From Opitutales bacterium (GTDB lineage: Bacteria > Verrucomicrobiota > Verrucomicrobiia > Opitutales > Seribacteraceae): DNA of 52,818 bases. Made by a program: the position numbers and the translations under genes. The notes under the pieces are model-generated. The model was not told the DNA's origin, made no database searches, and saw only the letters and a list, made by a program, of their open reading frames with translations. Positions 50,758-52,818 of the stretch are shown piece after piece (within the stretch, counting starts at the first letter, position 1; each line of letters opens with the position of its first letter). Location of the stretch: assembly GCA_029252505.1 (NCBI GenBank), contig JAQXBH010000149.1, positions 1 to 52,818 of the forward strand. Reading direction: 5' to 3'.

Positions 50758-52113
50758 ATGCATATTGACCGTTATATTTCGGTAAATCGTATTGTCGATT
50801 TAACAAGCAACGATTTAACTTCAGCATATTCTGAATTACTCGACACCTTCACGACTTTGTTGCCCACTCCGGCCAAACGAAAAAAGGTACTGAAAGAACT
50901 AGTCGACCGGGAGAAGTCATTATCCAGTTATTTGGGCGAAGGAGTCGCTCTACCCCACGCCCGAGTCCCTATGAAAAGACCCTATGCACTGGCAATCGGA
51001 AGATGCCCAACGGGGCTTAGCTTTGAGGGGAAAGACAGCTACGAAGATGTTCGATTTGTATTTCTTCTCCTCGCAAATGAAAAGGCAAAAAACTATCTTT
51101 CATTCTTAGCCGCTCTCGCTCGATCCTTTCAAGATAGTACCGTGATGGACCAGCTTTGGATGGCACGTGGGAAGAATGAATTCCGAAGCGCTGTCCGTAA
51201 GGCTTTTGCAGGAACAGACGACCGTCCGGCAAGAAGAAGAACCAAGTTTAACAAACTGCTAACCGATGAAGCAGCCAAGATTGCAAAGGCGGCTGAATGT
51301 TCGACAATTCTTATTTTTGCTGATGTTTTCCCGCCGAGTTTGGCTCCACGAATGACATTTTCTGGATTTAATGTGGTACTTGCCGGACAGGATGTATCTG
51401 AGGACGACCGGGCTCACCATCGAGCCGATGCAATTTTAGCAGTTCGTGCCCTTTCGCGTTCTCGACTATCCCAACTTAGGGCCGCTATTCTTCTTGGGTT
51501 AACACGCGATATTTTCGGTTTTCAGGATCGGGTTTGCTGTATCGGAGGAATTCCAAACAGCGGACAACTGGACACAGTCTTAGTGGTCGATGTGGATGAA
51601 GAATTTGAATCCGTTATTGGGCATGGTGAAGAAATGCTTCCACCCGATGTTTCGGCGGAGGCATTGGAAAGAATTACTGCAATTGCCACCGACCTTGCGT
51701 CCACTGGACGCGAAGGCAAGTCGATAGGTGCAATGTTTATACTGGGCGACCACAAAGAAGTAAATAAACGCTCCAAACCCTTAATCCTAAATCCATTTTA
51801 TGGCTATGATGAAGAGGATCGTAGCATACTTAATCCATTTATGGATGAAACGATAAAGGAATTGGCTCTTATTGATGGTGCTTTTATTGTTCGGGGGAAC
51901 GGCGTGGTCGAATCTGCGGGATGCTTAATTCAGGCAAAAGCAAACGATATCGTTTTACCGGGTGGACTGGGAACACGGCATGCCGCTGCTGCGGCAATTA
52001 CTCATGTGACTGAATCATTGGCACTTGTAGTATCCTCTTCCGGACAAGTCACCTACTTTAGAAAAGGGCAAATGTTTACGCTCTTCGATAAGTCAGAAGG
52101 TCGATCCTTGTAA
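50758..52113 (+). CDS. PTS EIIA-like domain fused to a diadenylate cyclase (DAC/DisA_N) domain
   Basis: The 451-residue protein has three parts. Residues 1-150 resemble fructose/mannitol-type PTS EIIA (EKSLSSYLGEGVALPHARVP, with His67 at the phosphorylation site, then VRFVFLLLANEKAKNYLSFL). Residues about 165-290 form an alpha/beta domain (CSTILIFADVFPP ... FNVVLAGQDV) that may resemble the pyruvate-kinase-C-like N-domain of archaeal diadenylate cyclases. Residues about 300-440 match the DAC domain: the DGA motif at 373-375 (ALIDGAFIVRG), GLGTRHAAAAAITHVTES for the RHR motif (here Arg-His-Ala), and ALVVSSSGQVT. It should make c-di-AMP from ATP if active. There is no membrane helix. GGTGA precedes ATG 50758. 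Confidence 0.8.
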   Translation: MHIDRYISVNRIVDLTSNDLTSAYSELLDTFTTLLPTPAKRKKVLKELVDREKSLSSYLGEGVALPHARVPMKRPYALAIGRCPTGLSFEGKDSYEDVRFVFLLLANEKAKNYLSFLAALARSFQDSTVMDQLWMARGKNEFRSAVRKAFAGTDDRPARRRTKFNKLLTDEAAKIAKAAECSTILIFADVFPPSLAPRMTFSGFNVVLAGQDVSEDDRAHHRADAILAVRALSRSRLSQLRAAILLGLTRDIFGFQDRVCCIGGIPNSGQLDTVLVVDVDEEFESVIGHGEEMLPPDVSAEALERITAIATDLASTGREGKSIGAMFILGDHKEVNKRSKPLILNPFYGYDEEDRSILNPFMDETIKELALIDGAFIVRGNGVVESAGCLIQAKANDIVLPGGLGTRHAAAAAITHVTESLALVVSSSGQVTYFRKGQMFTLFDKSEGRSL

Positions 52114-52120
52114 TGAAGGA

Positions 52121-52723
52121 ATGTCAACGCCCACAACATCACCTGCTCCGCGAATCGGTTTCTTTGGCGGATCATTTGATCCCATTCATATCGGTCATAT
52201 TTCCCTTGCACAACAGGCCATCCAATTGGCGAGGCTTGATACTCTCCTCCTCTGTCCAGCCTACCATGCACCTCTACGCATCGAAAAACCATACTTCTCG
52301 ACCAAAACTCGCTTGAGAATCTTGGAAAAAATTGCTCAGGAAACGCCCTGCGTCGAAGTTTGTAAATTAGAAATTGAAAAACAAAAAACATGCTACACTT
52401 ACGAAACAATAAAAGAGGTGCAGCTCCAATATCCACATTCTACTATCTTATTGTTATTGGGAGCGGATCAGTTTAATCGCTTGAATGAATGGAAATTTCA
52501 CAATGAATTGGCGGAGCATTGTCAATTCCTGGTATTTTCAAGAAATGTGCAAGGAGTTACCCCCCCCCCGATTCCCCAACTGTCCTACCAACTAGTGAAG
52601 AACGATTTGATTGATTGTTCCTCAACTGAAATTAGAAAACGCTTGCAATCTGGCAAATCCGTAAATCACTTGATTCCGGTCGCCGCCCAACCATTCATAA
52701 ATCAAAATCCCAACCATTCATAA
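52121..52723 (+). CDS. nadD: Nicotinate-nucleotide adenylyltransferase
   Basis: NadD adenylates nicotinate mononucleotide in NAD synthesis. The 200-residue protein has the nucleotidyltransferase motif IGFFGGSFDPIHIGHISLA (residues 12-30, with HxGH) and the C-terminal SSTEIRKRLQSG. Middle blocks (LLLLGADQFNRLNEWK) fit the family. A C10 run (52560-52569) interrupts the region before the ISSTxIR motif, and a 23-bp tandem duplication ends the gene, giving the last residues PFINQNPNHS. It begins 7 bp after the EIIA-DAC stop and precedes probable rsfS, the usual nadD-rsfS order. Confidence 0.95.
   Translation: MSTPTTSPAPRIGFFGGSFDPIHIGHISLAQQAIQLARLDTLLLCPAYHAPLRIEKPYFSTKTRLRILEKIAQETPCVEVCKLEIEKQKTCYTYETIKEVQLQYPHSTILLLLGADQFNRLNEWKFHNELAEHCQFLVFSRNVQGVTPPPIPQLSYQLVKNDLIDCSSTEIRKRLQSGKSVNHLIPVAAQPFINQNPNHS
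52560..52569. repeat. Homopolymer of 10 C inside nadD
   Basis: Ten C in a row, the longest such run noticed in the window, encode part of a Pro-Pro-Pro stretch. A one-base slip would truncate NadD before its SSTEIRKRL motif. Confidence 0.95.
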
Positions 52724-52728
52724 ATCAA
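52686..52728 (+). repeat. Two 20-nt direct repeats with 23-bp period at the nadD 3' end
   Basis: The identical 20-mer beginning CCCAACCATTCATAAA lies at 52686-52705 and 52709-52728. The second copy is read in a different frame and supplies the nadD stop codon TAA. Confidence 0.9.
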
Positions 52729-52735
52729 TTTACAA

Positions 52736-52818
52736 ATGACCACTGTTATCCCCAAAGAAAAAGCTGAATTGCTTTCTAATTTAAAAATTTCATGTGATGC
52801 ACTTCTCGATAAAAAAGG
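52736..52818 (+). CDS. rsfS: Probable ribosomal silencing factor RsfS, N-terminal fragment
   Basis: ATG 52736 opens a frame that runs off the window edge after 27 codons. The visible peptide ends ISCDALLDKK, resembling the RsfS (DUF143) start where a helix leads to 'aL.dKKa.dI'. RsfS binds L14 and blocks subunit joining in stationary phase. Its position directly after nadD is the common arrangement. The fragment is too short for a firm call. Confidence 0.6.
   Translation, partial: MTTVIPKEKAELLSNLKISCDALLDKK

Overview
The window is a gene-dense chromosomal segment, about 42-45% G+C by eye, from a Gram-negative bacterium. Lipoprotein signal peptides, a complete-looking type II secretion (T2SS) pseudopilus operon with a secretin, and ExbB/ExbD-like genes all indicate an outer membrane. 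The best guess is a member of the Verrucomicrobiota, probably a marine Opitutae-like lineage. This rests on the MotA/ExbB-like trio whose two partners start like proteins I associate with Planctomycetes/Verrucomicrobia, a small basic protein with a KTKGAG-type core, and a TIR-TPR protein typical of that superphylum. The assignment is inference, not a database result. No tRNA, rRNA, CRISPR array, insertion sequence or prophage gene was found. No intergenic gap exceeds about 225 bp; the largest, 26594-26816, shows nothing I can name.

Layout. 1-4300 (+): the end of an unknown gene, a tiny membrane peptide coupled to a membrane-anchored J-domain protein, htpG, a BamE-like lipoprotein, then rplM-rpsI closed by a clear terminator. 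4387-12439 (+): an arginine operon argC-J-B-D-F-G running into pabA/trpG, nrdR and an unknown gene. 12449-16886: pheA (-) divergent from ilvD-pgi (+). 16883-20034 (-): a MotA/ExbB-like channel with two different ExbD-like coiled-coil partners. 20133-26593: mostly (-) lipoproteins, membrane coiled-coil proteins, an acidic protein and a glycosyltransferase, interrupted by a small basic protein and a Gfo/Idh/MocA oxidoreductase on (+). 26817-28628 (-): infA-cysK-dtd. 28734-37172 (+): tadA, sodA, then TIR-TPR, HAD phosphatase, dicarboxylate symporter, uvrB and a DUF2807-like protein in close tandem. 37181-50206 (-): a T2SS operon G-H-I-J-K-L-M-D-C-E-F, continued by a MORN-repeat lipoprotein and an MBL-fold hydrolase. 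50324-end (+): nuoA alone, a PTS EIIA-like/diadenylate-cyclase fusion, nadD and the start of a probable rsfS.

Functionally the housekeeping genes are ordinary. The interest lies in three places: the putative ion-driven envelope machine with an asymmetric ExbD-like pair (16883-20034); the neighbouring cluster with paralogous lipoproteins and paired coiled-coil proteins (20513-26593); and a protein that appears to join a phosphorylatable EIIA domain to c-di-AMP synthesis (50758-52113). Genome style is also distinctive: all five convergent gene pairs end within 9 bp of each other or overlap, many start codons lack a Shine-Dalgarno sequence, and several genes appear to start at TTG or GTG.
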